The notes under the pieces: model-generated
What the model was told of the DNA's origin: nothing
Database searches by the model: none
The model's input: only the letters and a program-made list of their open reading frames with translations
Assembly: GCF_902771435.1 (NCBI RefSeq)
Contig: NZ_CACXXB010000009.1
Location: 1-59,355, forward strand
Direction of reading: 5' to 3'
Source: an uncultured Methanobrevibacter sp.
GTDB lineage: Archaea > Methanobacteriota > Methanobacteria > Methanobacteriales > Methanobacteriaceae
Length of the DNA stretch: 59,355 nucleotides
Made by a program: the position numbers and the translations under genes
Shown here: in pieces, positions 8,958 to 18,068 of the stretch
Numbering within the stretch: position 1 is the stretch's first letter
How the letters are laid out: every line of letters starts with the position of its first letter

Positions 8958-8996
8958 GTGAAAAAATAGAAAAAATAAAAGAGAGTTTAATCTCCT
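8958..8996 (-). terminator. Weak terminator after the symporter operon
   Basis: On the minus strand GGAGATTAAACTCTC can form a short stem across the stop codon, followed by TTTTATTTTTTC. Weak stem but a good T run. Confidence 0.4.
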
Positions 8997-9100
8997 TTAT
9001 TCCAGTTTATAATACCATAACCGATACATAAGAGTGTGGATAAGATAATTCCAACATATACTCCCCAAATCCATGGGTCTTCTATTCCCAAAATCATCAT
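8987..9100 (-). CDS. Symporter small accessory protein (37 residues)
   Basis: A short gene whose ATG overlaps the TAA stop of the upstream symporter (TAATG), an arrangement typical of translational coupling. The product begins MMILGIEDPWIWG, has a single hydrophobic helix (VYVGIILSTLLCIGYGII) and ends NWNKGD. A glycine-aspartate/proline-tryptophan start followed by one helix ending in YGIxNW is the signature I recall for the small accessory proteins encoded next to many sodium:solute symporters of methanogens and bacteria. Role is probably assembly or stability of the symporter (inference). A GAGA/TCTC hairpin and T run follow the stop. Confidence 0.8.
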   Translation of the reverse strand: MMILGIEDPWIWGVYVGIILSTLLCIGYGIINWNKGD

Positions 9101-10710
9101 TATGCATCACTTCCTTTTGTATCAATTTTTGAAAATGCCCTGTCAATAACCTCTTGAGCAGGAGGTTTGGTAATCAGGCTCACTACAACTGTAAAGACTA
9201 AAGAAACAGGAACTGCAATCAACATTACGTCAATGAACGGCCATGGAGCATTTGGTAATAATGTATCCACTCCGCATATGAATTTACAGATTCCAAGTCC
9301 TACTGCAGTTTTCTTGAATACGAATATCATCCAGAATAAACTTACCAGGGTTCCTGAAACGATGCCCGCAATGGCTCCGAGCCTTGTAATTCCTTTCCAG
9401 TAAAGCGCTCCCAGGAATACAGGCAGGAATGCTGCTGCACAGATTTCAAAGAACAAACTTGTTCCGAGTGCAACCACACTTCCAGGAAGGGAGTATGCCA
9501 TAATCAATGCCAAAATGATAGCTATGAGAATACCCACTCTTGAAATGCTTACCTGATCGAGTTTCTGTTTGGATTTATCCCTTATTGTACCGTAAATGTC
9601 CACCCCGAATGCAGTTCCCTGAGTGTGGAGCTGTGAGGATATTGTTGACATTGCAGCTGCAATCAGGGACAGCAGGAATACATATACGAACCATTCAGGC
9701 AGTGCCATTGTAATGAATGTTGGAATAACCTTATCAATGTTTCCTCCAACAACATCCACGGCAATCTTGCCTAATTTGTCATAGAAATATACGTTTGAAA
9801 GAGATCCTACGATATAAGCTGTGGTCGGCATGATTGCAATGAAGATACCTCCAATCAAAACGGATCTGTTCAATTCCTTATCTGATTTGACTGTCATGAA
9901 TCTTACAATCAATGAAGGCTGTGCGAGTACACCGATACCTACACCTATTAATGTGGAGGACACAAGTGACCACCAGAATGGTGTTCCGAACTTCGGAAAT
10001 GCCGTCCATCCTGTTCCTCCCGTCTTAAGGGCTTCCGCAGGATAAAGATTAACCATATTTGTTAATGCTGTGTTTGCTGTATCGATTCCACCAAGTAACC
10101 AGTATACAAATACAAGCAGGAAAACCATAGCTAAAACCATGATGGTTCCCTGTAAAGCGTCTGTATACATTACACCGCGTATTCCACCGAACAGTACATA
10201 GAATGTAATAATAATTGATAAAATAAGCAGGGCTATACTGAAATCAATCAATAAGGATGATTCTAAAAATCTTGCAGCACCGATCAATACTACAGCCGCA
10301 TAAAGTGGCATTGCACAGAAGATTACCAATCCTGAGAAATAATGGATGAATTTTGAGTCGAAACGTTTTCCTAAAAACTCAGGGAAAGTTAAAGATTCCA
10401 AAGCATGACCCATTCTACGGGTTCTTTTTCCTAAAAATACGAATGCTATAAACACGCCAATGATAATGTTCAGGAATGCTAACCATAAAACACTCATACC
10501 ATATTGACTTGCAACTCCTCCAAAACCAACAATAGCTGCTGTCGAAATAAAAGTCGCACCATAACTCATTGCCATGATGAATGGGTGCGTATCCTTACCA
10601 GCAATCATAAAGTCTTCAGAGGAATTAGTTTTTTTGTATGCATAATAACCTACAAAAACAAGTGCAAATATGTAGATTATAAAAACAATTGCTAAAATCA
10701 TTACGTTCAT
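9100..10710 (-). CDS. Sodium:solute symporter family transporter
   Basis: Secondary transporter of the SSS family that uses the Na+ gradient to import a small solute. The 536 residues show about 13 hydrophobic helices with the family's early motif YKKTNSSEDFMIAGKD, then SYGATFISTAAIVGFGG, FPEFLGKRFDSK, LFGGIRGVMYTDALQG and, late, SLIAAAMSTISSQLHTQGT, the Na+-site helix. It is closest in look to PanF-like pantothenate or related permeases, but specificity is not readable. The promoter region (10711-10818) carries TGTACA boxes like those used by the TrpY regulator in Methanothermobacter, and the neighbouring genes handle arylacetates, so an aromatic solute is possible (inference). It is followed by its 37-residue accessory protein. 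Confidence 0.88.
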   Translation of the reverse strand: MNVMILAIVFIIYIFALVFVGYYAYKKTNSSEDFMIAGKDTHPFIMAMSYGATFISTAAIVGFGGVASQYGMSVLWLAFLNIIIGVFIAFVFLGKRTRRMGHALESLTFPEFLGKRFDSKFIHYFSGLVIFCAMPLYAAVVLIGAARFLESSLLIDFSIALLILSIIITFYVLFGGIRGVMYTDALQGTIMVLAMVFLLVFVYWLLGGIDTANTALTNMVNLYPAEALKTGGTGWTAFPKFGTPFWWSLVSSTLIGVGIGVLAQPSLIVRFMTVKSDKELNRSVLIGGIFIAIMPTTAYIVGSLSNVYFYDKLGKIAVDVVGGNIDKVIPTFITMALPEWFVYVFLLSLIAAAMSTISSQLHTQGTAFGVDIYGTIRDKSKQKLDQVSISRVGILIAIILALIMAYSLPGSVVALGTSLFFEICAAAFLPVFLGALYWKGITRLGAIAGIVSGTLVSLFWMIFVFKKTAVGLGICKFICGVDTLLPNAPWPFIDVMLIAVPVSLVFTVVVSLITKPPAQEVIDRAFSKIDTKGSDA

Positions 10711-10790
10711 AAATAATTACCTCTAAAAAATATTAACAAAATAATATTTACATTAATATTTATATAGAGAAAATATTTAAATATTACTAT

Positions 10791-10818
10791 TGTATACATT
10801 GATGTACATTTTTGTACA
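10791..10818. promoter_or_regulatory. Three phased TGTACA-type boxes upstream of the symporter
   Basis: TGTATACA at 10791-10798, TGTACA at 10803-10808 and TGTACA at 10813-10818, centres 11 and 10 bases apart, about one helical turn each. They lie upstream of an AT-rich TATA region (10755-10775, minus strand) of the symporter gene. TGTACA is the TRP-box core bound by TrpY in Methanothermobacter; use by a homologue here is inference. Confidence 0.5.
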
Positions 10819-11613
10819 TTACATTATCTTGAAGGCCACACCATTTATCCTGCCACTGTCGACACCGGTTTCATCATAATCCCTCAACAGCCTAATGGCT
10901 TCGTCAACCGATATTTCAGCCTCGCCAACCACATGAAGATTGACGTCCAACGTTTCACTCAACTCCTTAAACACGATTGATTTAAACTTATTAATAGTAT
11001 CCTCCTTAAAATCGCCCTCCAAATTATCAATAATCAAAAGGCAATCATCAAATCTTGAGACGTAAAGTTTCAGCAGAAATACGAAAACCATGCCCATTCC
11101 ACGGTTGCCGATAATTTCACAAATCCTGTCTGCACATGAGTCAATCATTTCATAATCATTCAATGCAATGCCAATCAGTGCTTTTTCACGTATCGCCTCC
11201 TCAAAATTGCCGTCTATTTTTAAAGCATCACTGCAAAACTTCAGAGCATTGTCACAATCCCCCAAAATCCTATAAAATTTGGACACACAAAGCAGCATCC
11301 TCTTATCGTCACAGGATATGATATTTTCAAGTATTTTAAGACCTGCAAAAGCTTCATCCTTTTCATTCAATGCAATATGACACCTGATTTTTTCATAAAT
11401 CAGCAATTCATCTTCGGGATCTTCTCTCAGCAATGATTCAATCAGAAATAATGCCTTGTCATATCTTTCCAGTTCCATCAGACAGGTAATCTTAAAAATC
11501 AGAACATACATGTAGTCCTCATCGTCTTCGGAAACTTCATTAAAATATTTTAAAGCTTCTTCATAATTTTCATCATTGAACTTTACTCTACCTTTTTTAA
11601 TTTTAGAATTCAT
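10819..11613 (-). CDS. Tetratricopeptide-repeat protein
   Basis: About 264 residues made almost wholly of helical hairpins of the TPR type: KGRVKFNDENYEEALKYFNE, CLMELERYDKALFLIESLLRE, LNEKDEAFAGLKILENI, YRILGDCDNALKFCSDALKI and further copies. Such proteins are scaffolds for protein contacts; no partner is evident. The ATG at 11613 is chosen over in-frame TTG/GTG codons at 11625 and 11622 because GGTGAT lies four bases before it. No signal peptide or membrane helix, so it is cytoplasmic. The gene ends right beside the TGTACA boxes and diverges from paaK. Confidence 0.75.
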   Translation of the reverse strand: MNSKIKKGRVKFNDENYEEALKYFNEVSEDDEDYMYVLIFKITCLMELERYDKALFLIESLLREDPEDELLIYEKIRCHIALNEKDEAFAGLKILENIISCDDKRMLLCVSKFYRILGDCDNALKFCSDALKIDGNFEEAIREKALIGIALNDYEMIDSCADRICEIIGNRGMGMVFVFLLKLYVSRFDDCLLIIDNLEGDFKEDTINKFKSIVFKELSETLDVNLHVVGEAEISVDEAIRLLRDYDETGVDSGRINGVAFKIM

Positions 11614-11670
11614 AATTATCACCAACTAAAACTATAATTAAAGAGTTATAAATAGTTTATTGAAAAAATA

Positions 11671-11724
11671 AAGTAAATATTGAAGTTATTTTATAAAAAT
11701 ACAAGTTTAGAACAATATTTACTT
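11671..11724. promoter_or_regulatory. Perfect 12-bp inverted repeat in the TPR/paaK divergent promoter region
   Basis: AAGTAAATATTG at 11671-11682 and its exact reverse complement CAATATTTACTT at 11713-11724 flank 30 bases that contain TTTTATAAAA. The paaK TATA candidate (GTTTTATATTG, 11778-11788) is downstream. The layout suggests a dimeric regulator site or two sites for one regulator serving the divergent pair. Confidence 0.5.
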
Positions 11725-11841
11725 AGAAATATGACAATGAAACAAAATTAAAACCTGAAAATTAAACAATACAACAAAGTTTTATATTGATGAAACACCA
11801 TAATTAAAGATATTAACATTGAATTTTAAAATAGGGATAAC

Positions 11842-13143
11842 ATGTTTTGGAATGAAAAAGCTGAATGTATGGAAAAAGAAGAAAAAGAAAAAATACAACT
11901 TGAAAGACTGCAGAAAACTGTAAAACTCGCATATGAAAATGTTGAGTTTTATAAAAAACGATTCGACGAAATTGGTTTGAAACCAGAAGACATCAAAACA
12001 TTGAAAGATATTGAAAAAATCCCATTTACAACCAAAAGTGATTTAAGGGAAGCTTATCCGTTAGGTTTGCTTGCAGTTCCCCGTGAAGAAATTGTGGAAG
12101 TACACGCATCTTCAGGAACTACCGGAAAACCAACCGTTACTGCATATACCCAGAATGATTTGGACATTTGGGGAGAATGTATTGCACGTGGTCTTAAAAT
12201 GGCAGGTGCTGAAAAAGAATACATCATCCAAAATGCATACGGATACGGATTATTCACCGGCGGATTCGGTATTCACCACGGCGGAAATAAAATGGGAGCA
12301 ATCACAATTCCGATCTCAGCAGGAAATACTCAAAGACAACTTGACACCATGATTGATTTTCAAAGCGACATCCTAACATGTACTCCTTCCTATGCAATGT
12401 ATCTTGGAGAATCAAGAGAAAAGGCAGGAATTTCCCTTGAAGACATAAATCTCAAAGCCGGAATCCATGGAGCGGAAATGTGGACCGATGAGATGAGAAA
12501 AAGAATTGAATCATCCCTCGGAATCAAAACCTTCAACATTTATGGATTGACAGAAGTTATGGGACCTGGCGTTGCACAGGAATGCGAATTCCAAAACGGA
12601 ATGCACATACAGGATGACCAGTTCTATCCGGAACTGATCAATCCCGAAACCGGTGAAACCTTGGACAATGGGGAAAAAGGTGAACTGGTACTAACCTCCC
12701 TTACCAAAACAGGAATGCCCATTTTAAGATTTAGAACAAAAGACTTGACTTCACTTATAGCCGAAAAATGTGAATGCGGAAGAACAACCGTGAGAATGAC
12801 AAGAATCACCGGTAGAAGTGACGACATGTTAAAAATTAAAGGTGTTATGGTATTCCCATCACAAATTGAAAAGGCATTGCTTAAAATCAAAGGAATCAGC
12901 CCTAACTACATGATTCATGTTACAAGGCCTGACATCTTAGATGAAGTTGAAGTTAAAGTGGAAGCATCCAAAGAGCTGTTCTTTGACGAAATGAAAGAAA
13001 TGGAAAAAGTGGAAAAACAAATTCAGGCATCCATCAGATCCGAAACCGGCCTCAGGGTGGATGTAACTATCTGTGAACCTGAAACACTTCCAAGAAGTGA
13101 AGGTAAAGCAGTTCGTGTAATTGATGAGAGGAATTTTGACTAG
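11842..13143 (+). CDS. paaK: Phenylacetate-CoA ligase (arylacetate-CoA ligase)
   Basis: Adenylate-forming enzyme that activates phenylacetate or related arylacetates to CoA thioesters with ATP. The 433 residues contain the PaaK nucleotide motif SSGTTGKPT (90-98), [16 protein letters not shown], the [10 protein letters not shown] motif, the RFRTKDLT aspartate and the C-terminal [20 protein letters not shown] lysine/hinge region. In methanogens this gene is often placed with IorAB; together they allow aromatic amino acids to be made from external arylacetates by reductive carboxylation. An ACT-domain gene follows after eight bases and iorBA lies 1 kb downstream on the other strand, supporting that role. 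GGGATAAC precedes the ATG. Confidence 0.93.
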   Translation: MFWNEKAECMEKEEKEKIQLERLQKTVKLAYENVEFYKKRFDEIGLKPEDIKTLKDIEKIPFTTKSDLREAYPLGLLAVPREEIVEVHASSGTTGKPTVTAYTQNDLDIWGECIARGLKMAGAEKEYIIQNAYGYGLFTGGFGIHHGGNKMGAITIPISAGNTQRQLDTMIDFQSDILTCTPSYAMYLGESREKAGISLEDINLKAGIHGAEMWTDEMRKRIESSLGIKTFNIYGLTEVMGPGVAQECEFQNGMHIQDDQFYPELINPETGETLDNGEKGELVLTSLTKTGMPILRFRTKDLTSLIAEKCECGRTTVRMTRITGRSDDMLKIKGVMVFPSQIEKALLKIKGISPNYMIHVTRPDILDEVEVKVEASKELFFDEMKEMEKVEKQIQASIRSETGLRVDVTICEPETLPRSEGKAVRVIDERNFD

Positions 13144-13151
13144 GTGATAAT

Positions 13152-13583
13152 ATGGCAGTAAAACAAATATCAATTTTCGTGGAAAACAAAGAAGGAAGAA
13201 TAAAAAAAGCTATTGACACATTGGGCAAATCAGACATTAACATCCGTGCACTTTCAATAGCAGACACAACAAAATACGGAATTTTAAGATTAATTGTTTC
13301 AGATAACGAAAAAGCAATAGAAGCACTTGAAAAAGACGGTTTTATTGTAAAAGAAAACGAAGTTATCATCCTGGCCGTTCCTGATGAACCTAACGGATTG
13401 AACTCCACATTGGCAGTATTCGATGAAAAAGGCATTAATTTAGAATACCTTTATGCATTTGTAAGCAGCAAGACTGATGAAGCCATTGTTGTAATGAGAC
13501 TGGAAAACATGGAAAAAGCCATTGAAGCTTTAAAAGACAGTGATGTCAAAATACTGAATGAAAACGACATTAAAAACTTATAG
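13152..13583 (+). CDS. Tandem ACT-domain protein
   Basis: A 143-residue protein consisting of two ACT domains (about 1-70 and 71-143). The first begins AVKQISIFVENKEGRIKKAIDTLGKSDINIRALS and the second VIILAVPDEPNGLNSTLAVFDEKGINLEYLY, each with the glycine/asparagine turn that binds amino acids in regulators. No catalytic domain is present. The gene starts with GGTGAT nine bases after the arylacetate-CoA ligase stop and is co-transcribed with it. This ligase plus ACT pair is common in archaea; the ACT protein probably senses an aromatic amino acid (inference). Confidence 0.88.
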   Translation: MAVKQISIFVENKEGRIKKAIDTLGKSDINIRALSIADTTKYGILRLIVSDNEKAIEALEKDGFIVKENEVIILAVPDEPNGLNSTLAVFDEKGINLEYLYAFVSSKTDEAIVVMRLENMEKAIEALKDSDVKILNENDIKNL

Positions 13584-13617
13584 AAAAGAGTAACATCTTT
13601 TCTACAACTTATTTTTT
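13581..13617 (+). terminator. Terminator after the ACT gene
   Basis: Perfect 9-bp stem, TAGAAAAGA (13581-13589) with TCTTTTCTA (13596-13604), loop GTAACA, then ATTTTTT. The stem begins with the stop codon TAG itself. Lies between convergent genes. Confidence 0.65.
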
Positions 13618-13654
13618 AAAAAAAATTTATAAAAAAATAGTAAAAAGAAAATAG

Positions 13655-13933
13655 CTATAAATCTTTTAATAGATTAGCTATATCTTCTTTTGAATAACCT
13701 AAACGTACAAAAAGACTTTTAAGTGGTTCTGTTTCAGGAATTACGCCTAATTCTCTCCAACTTTTAAAATCATTTTTCATGATACTATTGATTAAAAGTT
13801 GAATAGTAATCAAATCATCACTTTTAACAGCTATGAATGCATCCTCATTTTCAAACACATTTTCCGGATCGATTAATGTTAAATTACCTGCCATATCTTT
13901 TTTCACAATTGCATTGTCAATTTTGTAAGCCAT
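13655..13933 (-). CDS. Small protein of unknown function
   Basis: I do not recognise this 92-residue product. It is cytoplasmic, mixed alpha/beta in look, and starts MAYKIDNAIVKKDMAGN; the second half is amphipathic helix ending KEDIANLLKDL. There are no cysteines, signal peptide or membrane helix. GTGG(TATT) precedes the ATG. It lies just downstream of iorB (54 bases) on the same strand and could be the last gene of the iorA-iorB transcript. Codon use resembles its neighbours, so it is likely real. No function is proposed. Confidence 0.7.
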   Translation of the reverse strand: MAYKIDNAIVKKDMAGNLTLIDPENVFENEDAFIAVKSDDLITIQLLINSIMKNDFKSWRELGVIPETEPLKSLFVRLGYSKEDIANLLKDL

Positions 13934-13987
13934 AATACCACAACTCTATTATCTGATTTAAAATATATTAAAAATACTATTTAAAAT

Positions 13988-14572
13988 TTAACCTTTGATT
14001 GAATTATAACCACTTTCAATAGCTTTTATATTCATTTCATGGAATTTAGGTTTCAAATTATTTTTCATGGCATCGATTACTGATTCTTTGGATAATGGGA
14101 AATTATCGTCAGCGGTCACCGCACCTAAAAGAACCATATTCAAGGCCAAAACGCTTCCAGCTTCAATAGCCAATTCAGTGCCGTTTATTGGAAGAACATG
14201 TTTGAAATTTTCTTTTAATGTTCTTGTTATACCATCAACACTAGGATAAGGCTTGTCTGTTGAAGACGGAATAATCGGCTGGGTATTGTAAACAATCTTG
14301 GTTTCAGCGTTTACCTTATCAAGTCCCCTTATTGTTTCTATAGGTTCAAAGGCAAGCAGCATGTCTGCACCCTGATTTGGAATAATTGATGAATTATATC
14401 CTCCGATTTTGAGTTCTGTTGATACAGATCCTCCTCTCTGGGACATACCGTGAATTTCACTCATCACCACATCCAAACCCTGATTCATTGCGGCTTCACC
14501 GATGATTGTGGAGGTTTTGATGATTCCTTGACCTCCTACACCACAAATATAAATACTATAATGATTATCCAT
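13988..14572 (-). CDS. iorB: Indolepyruvate ferredoxin oxidoreductase, beta subunit
   Basis: Gamma/beta-type subunit of the ferredoxin-dependent arylpyruvate oxidoreductase, which interconverts arylpyruvates and arylacetyl-CoA. The 194 residues hold the family motif YICGVGGQGIIKTSTIIGEAA (8-28), then MSEIHGMSQRGGSVSTELKIG and a late LLGAVTADDNFPLS. The start has AGGTGAG placed across the iorA stop codon, four bases away, showing translational coupling with iorA. In methanogens the enzyme is thought to work in the reductive, biosynthetic direction. Identification is secure. Confidence 0.95.
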   Translation of the reverse strand: MDNHYSIYICGVGGQGIIKTSTIIGEAAMNQGLDVVMSEIHGMSQRGGSVSTELKIGGYNSSIIPNQGADMLLAFEPIETIRGLDKVNAETKIVYNTQPIIPSSTDKPYPSVDGITRTLKENFKHVLPINGTELAIEAGSVLALNMVLLGAVTADDNFPLSKESVIDAMKNNLKPKFHEMNIKAIESGYNSIKG

Positions 14573-14576
14573 TTTC

Positions 14577-16469
14577 TCACCTACCTGCCTCTAAAGCACC
14601 GTATTTACAAACCTGTATACATACATTGCATCCGTCACATTGTGCTTTATCAATTGTAATTTTTCCATCTATTTTTGAAATGGCAGGACATGCCAATTCA
14701 CTTACACATTTATCGCAGTTGTTACAATTTCCTTCAACAAAACTGACTGGTGGCTTTTTGGTTAAACCTTTAATTAATGTACAAGGAGCTTTTGAAACTA
14801 TTACTGCAGTATCGTCTCTCTGGAAAGCTTCAACATAGGTTTTTACAACCTGTTCCAGGTTGAATGGATTTATGACACGTACGTAATCACATCCGCATGC
14901 GGCAGCCACTTTACGAATTGACACTTCAGGCGCTTCATCGCCCATTCCGTCGATTGGAATACCTGGGTTTGGCTGACCTCCTGTCATTGCAGTAATCCTA
15001 TTGTCCAATACTGTCAATACAAAGTTATGCTTGTTGTGAACGGCATTTATCAATGGTGAAATACCGCTGTGGAAAAATGTGGAATCTCCAATGAAACTTG
15101 CTACTTTCTGGTCAGTTGAAACTGAAAAACCGCATCCGTCACCTACGCTTGAACCCATTGACAGGAGGTAATCTGCACAGTTGTAAGGAGGATTGATACC
15201 TAATGTGTAACATCCGATATCTGATGCAAATATTACGTCTGAGGTTTTTAATCCCAGTTCCTCGATTGCCTTATTGATTCCGTAATACATTGCCCTGTGA
15301 GGACAACCTGCACACAATACCGGTGCCCTTGACGGAATATCCTCTTTGAGCTGTTCCAGACTGGATGAGAATTTCATGGTTTGATCTTCTCTGAAGTTCA
15401 AGACCTTATTCAAGCCTTCGCTAACCACATCTGAATTGAATTCATGATAAAGAGGGAATGTTCCATCCAGTTTACCGTGAACATTGACGCCCAACTTTTT
15501 AGCGCCGATAGTGGCTAAAGTATCTCTTTCTATAATCGGGTCGACTTCCTCTACGATGAATACTTCATCCAAATCTTTTAAGAAATCCGCTACCTTATCC
15601 TGAGGGAACGGATATGAAAATCCTAATTTCAAAATGTTAATGTCCAAATCATTGAATTTTACAACATCGTGAGCATAGTTATATGCGCTGCTTGAAGCAA
15701 TCAGACCATATTTTTTATCATCAGTGAAGTCAATTTCTGTGTTGTATTCGCTTTTGTTGGTTAACTCTTCAATTTTATGGATTTTGTCCCATAACCTTAC
15801 ATGCATTTCACCGGCAAATGCTGGAACCGGAACATATTTTGAAGGGTCTTTTTTAAAGTGACCTCTCTTCCAGTGGTTTTCACAGTTGGATGAGTTATCA
15901 TTAACATCACCAAATTCAACAACACCCCTCATATGTGATACACGGGTGGTTGTTCTAACAATGACCGGTAAATTGAATTGCTCAGACAAGTCAAATGCAT
16001 ATTTAACCATGTCTTTTACTTCCTGACAGTTTGATGGCTCCAGAACAGGGACGTTTGATATTCTGGCATAATTACGAGTGTCCTGCTCGTTTTGAGATGA
16101 AAACAATGATGGGTCATCTGCAGATAGAATAACCATTCCACCATTAACGCCGGAATATGCGGTTGTCATGAATGAATCTGCCGCCACATTCATACCTACA
16201 TGTTTCATGAAGGTAAATGACCTGAGACCTGATGCGGCAGCAGTTGCTGCAACCTCCATCGCTACTTTTTCATTGGTTGAAAATTCAAAATAAATATTGG
16301 CATCTTTTGCCAATACGGATAATACATTTCCAATTTCTGATGAAGGGGTTCCTGGATATGTTGCGGCAATGGAAACTCCTGCTTCTATAACACCTCTTAC
16401 AGCAGCTTCATTACCAAGTAAAAATTGTTTGTCACCGGCAACCCCTGTGACTAATTCTTTTAAATTCAT
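14577..16469 (-). CDS. iorA: Indolepyruvate ferredoxin oxidoreductase, alpha subunit
   Basis: Thiamine-pyrophosphate subunit of the arylpyruvate:ferredoxin oxidoreductase. At 630 residues it is full length: N-terminal pyrimidine-binding domain (LLGNEAAVRGVIEAGV, YPGTPSSEIG), middle domain, TPP-binding domain with ASDIGCYTLG, GSSVGDGCG and SFIGDSTFFHSGI...NRITAMTGGQ, and a C-terminal ferredoxin domain with CNNCDKCVSELACP and CDGCNVCIQVCKYG for two 4Fe-4S clusters. It heads an operon with iorB and is divergent from tfrB. The shared promoter region has an AT-only 9-bp inverted repeat (16500-16508 and 16530-16538) around the likely start sites. Confidence 0.96.
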   Translation of the reverse strand: MNLKELVTGVAGDKQFLLGNEAAVRGVIEAGVSIAATYPGTPSSEIGNVLSVLAKDANIYFEFSTNEKVAMEVAATAAASGLRSFTFMKHVGMNVAADSFMTTAYSGVNGGMVILSADDPSLFSSQNEQDTRNYARISNVPVLEPSNCQEVKDMVKYAFDLSEQFNLPVIVRTTTRVSHMRGVVEFGDVNDNSSNCENHWKRGHFKKDPSKYVPVPAFAGEMHVRLWDKIHKIEELTNKSEYNTEIDFTDDKKYGLIASSSAYNYAHDVVKFNDLDINILKLGFSYPFPQDKVADFLKDLDEVFIVEEVDPIIERDTLATIGAKKLGVNVHGKLDGTFPLYHEFNSDVVSEGLNKVLNFREDQTMKFSSSLEQLKEDIPSRAPVLCAGCPHRAMYYGINKAIEELGLKTSDVIFASDIGCYTLGINPPYNCADYLLSMGSSVGDGCGFSVSTDQKVASFIGDSTFFHSGISPLINAVHNKHNFVLTVLDNRITAMTGGQPNPGIPIDGMGDEAPEVSIRKVAAACGCDYVRVINPFNLEQVVKTYVEAFQRDDTAVIVSKAPCTLIKGLTKKPPVSFVEGNCNNCDKCVSELACPAISKIDGKITIDKAQCDGCNVCIQVCKYGALEAGR

Positions 16470-16575
16470 TATATTTTCCTCAAAATAATCATTTAATACA
16501 ATATATTATATAATACTTCCAACTATAAATAATATATTATAATGTTTTATTAGCTTTTAAAAATTATGGAGAGGA

Positions 16576-18054
16576 ATGATGATTAAAGTATACGTTTCAA
16601 GATTTAACCCTGAAACTGACACAGAACCTCATTTGGAGTGTTATGAAATAGAACCAACACCTCATATGAAAGTTCTTGATGCATTGCAGGCAATCAATGA
16701 AAAATACGATGCGGACATCAGTTTCAGAAGTTCATGTCGAGCCGGACAATGCGGGTCCTGTGGAATTTTATTTAAAGGAAATGGAGCTCTTGCATGTCAG
16801 AAAGAGATTAAAGATGGAGCTATTATTGAACCTCTTAATTTCCCAGTCATTAAAGATTTAATTGTTGACAAATCAAGCATTGAAGCTAAAGTTAAGGATT
16901 TGCAGTTGTCTCTCCAATGCGACCATGAGTGTGATGAGCTTGATACAAGCATTACCAAGGACGACACCAAAGACACAAAAAAGGTCAGGAGCTGTATCGA
17001 GTGCTATTCCTGCCTGTCAACATGTCCTGTCGTAAACATTGCAACCGAAGAGTTTGGCGGACCGTATCTGATGAGATACATGCGCAAATTTGAAACAGAC
17101 CCTAGGGATAACTTTGACAGACTTAAAGAAGCGCTTGATGAAGGACTGTATAAATGTACCAGCTGCGGCAAATGTTTGGCAGTATGCCCTAAAAACATCA
17201 ACACATTCGGAGATGCGATTGAAAAGATGAGGGCAATTGCAGTCGCCAACGGTTCAGGACCTCTTCCAGAACATGTTGCATTTAAAGAGAATATTTTGGA
17301 AAGCGGAAGGTCCGTTAAAACAGACAAGCCAACATTCATTGAAGAGGCCGAAAATTACACCGGTTCAAAAGTTGCATTCTTTACAGGCTGTATGGTTGAT
17401 TACAAATTCCCCGAAATAGGCCATAAATTAGTCAAGATTCTAAAGGAAAATGGCATTGACATTGACGTTCCTGAAGGACAGGTCTGCTGCGGTTCTCCGC
17501 TCTTGAGGACCGGTCAAACCGATATTGTTCAAGACCTTGTAGACAAGAACAAGGAAGTTTTCAAGGATTATGATACCATTATTACTATCTGTTCCGGTTG
17601 TGGAGCCACATTGAAAAACAACCATCCGGAATTCGGTTCAAAACTACATGTAATGGACATCAGCGAGTTTTTAGTTGACAAACTTGATGAAACCAAATTA
17701 AAAGAAGTTGACATGACAGTTACATATCACGACCCATGCCATTTGGGCAGAGGTCAGGGCATTAAGGATGCGCCAAGAGACATAATCGAAAAGATTCCTG
17801 GCATCGAATTTAAAGAGATGCTGTATCCTTGTCAATGCTGCGGTGCAGGCGGAGGAATAAAGTCCGGAAAACCTGAAATCGCACTGGAATTGTCACAGTC
17901 AAAAGCAGAAATGATTAAGGACACAGGAGCCGATGCAGTAATTACAATCTGTCCGTTCTGTCAGTTGAATCTGCAGGATGGTCTTGATTCCATAGGCTGT
18001 GAAGACATTAAATGCATGCACCTGTTGGAATTATTAGATAAAGCTTATGAATAA
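16576..18054 (+). CDS. tfrB: Thiol:fumarate reductase subunit B (CoM/CoB-dependent)
   Basis: Fe-S and thiol-active subunit of the methanogen fumarate reductase, which oxidises coenzymes M and B to the heterodisulfide and supplies succinate for the incomplete reductive citric acid cycle. Residues 1-110 are a 2Fe-2S ferredoxin domain (C54xxxxC59xxC62, C74). Two CxxCxxCxxxCP motifs follow (CIECYSCLSTCP and CTSCGKCLAVCP). The C-terminal half is HdrB-like with two CCG domains (CSGCGATLKN... HDPCHLGRG... CQCCGAGGG and a GCMVDY...VCCGSPLL set). GGAGAGGA precedes the ATG pair at 16576. The TfrA flavoprotein is not in the window. Confidence 0.95.
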   Translation: MMIKVYVSRFNPETDTEPHLECYEIEPTPHMKVLDALQAINEKYDADISFRSSCRAGQCGSCGILFKGNGALACQKEIKDGAIIEPLNFPVIKDLIVDKSSIEAKVKDLQLSLQCDHECDELDTSITKDDTKDTKKVRSCIECYSCLSTCPVVNIATEEFGGPYLMRYMRKFETDPRDNFDRLKEALDEGLYKCTSCGKCLAVCPKNINTFGDAIEKMRAIAVANGSGPLPEHVAFKENILESGRSVKTDKPTFIEEAENYTGSKVAFFTGCMVDYKFPEIGHKLVKILKENGIDIDVPEGQVCCGSPLLRTGQTDIVQDLVDKNKEVFKDYDTIITICSGCGATLKNNHPEFGSKLHVMDISEFLVDKLDETKLKEVDMTVTYHDPCHLGRGQGIKDAPRDIIEKIPGIEFKEMLYPCQCCGAGGGIKSGKPEIALELSQSKAEMIKDTGADAVITICPFCQLNLQDGLDSIGCEDIKCMHLLELLDKAYE

Positions 18055-18068
18055 ACATTAATTAGGAG

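Noticed and set aside
16500..16538. 9-bp inverted repeat in the iorA/tfrB divergent region as a strong operator
   Set aside because: Both arms consist only of A and T in a very AT-rich spacer, so it is mentioned with iorA but not claimed as a site.
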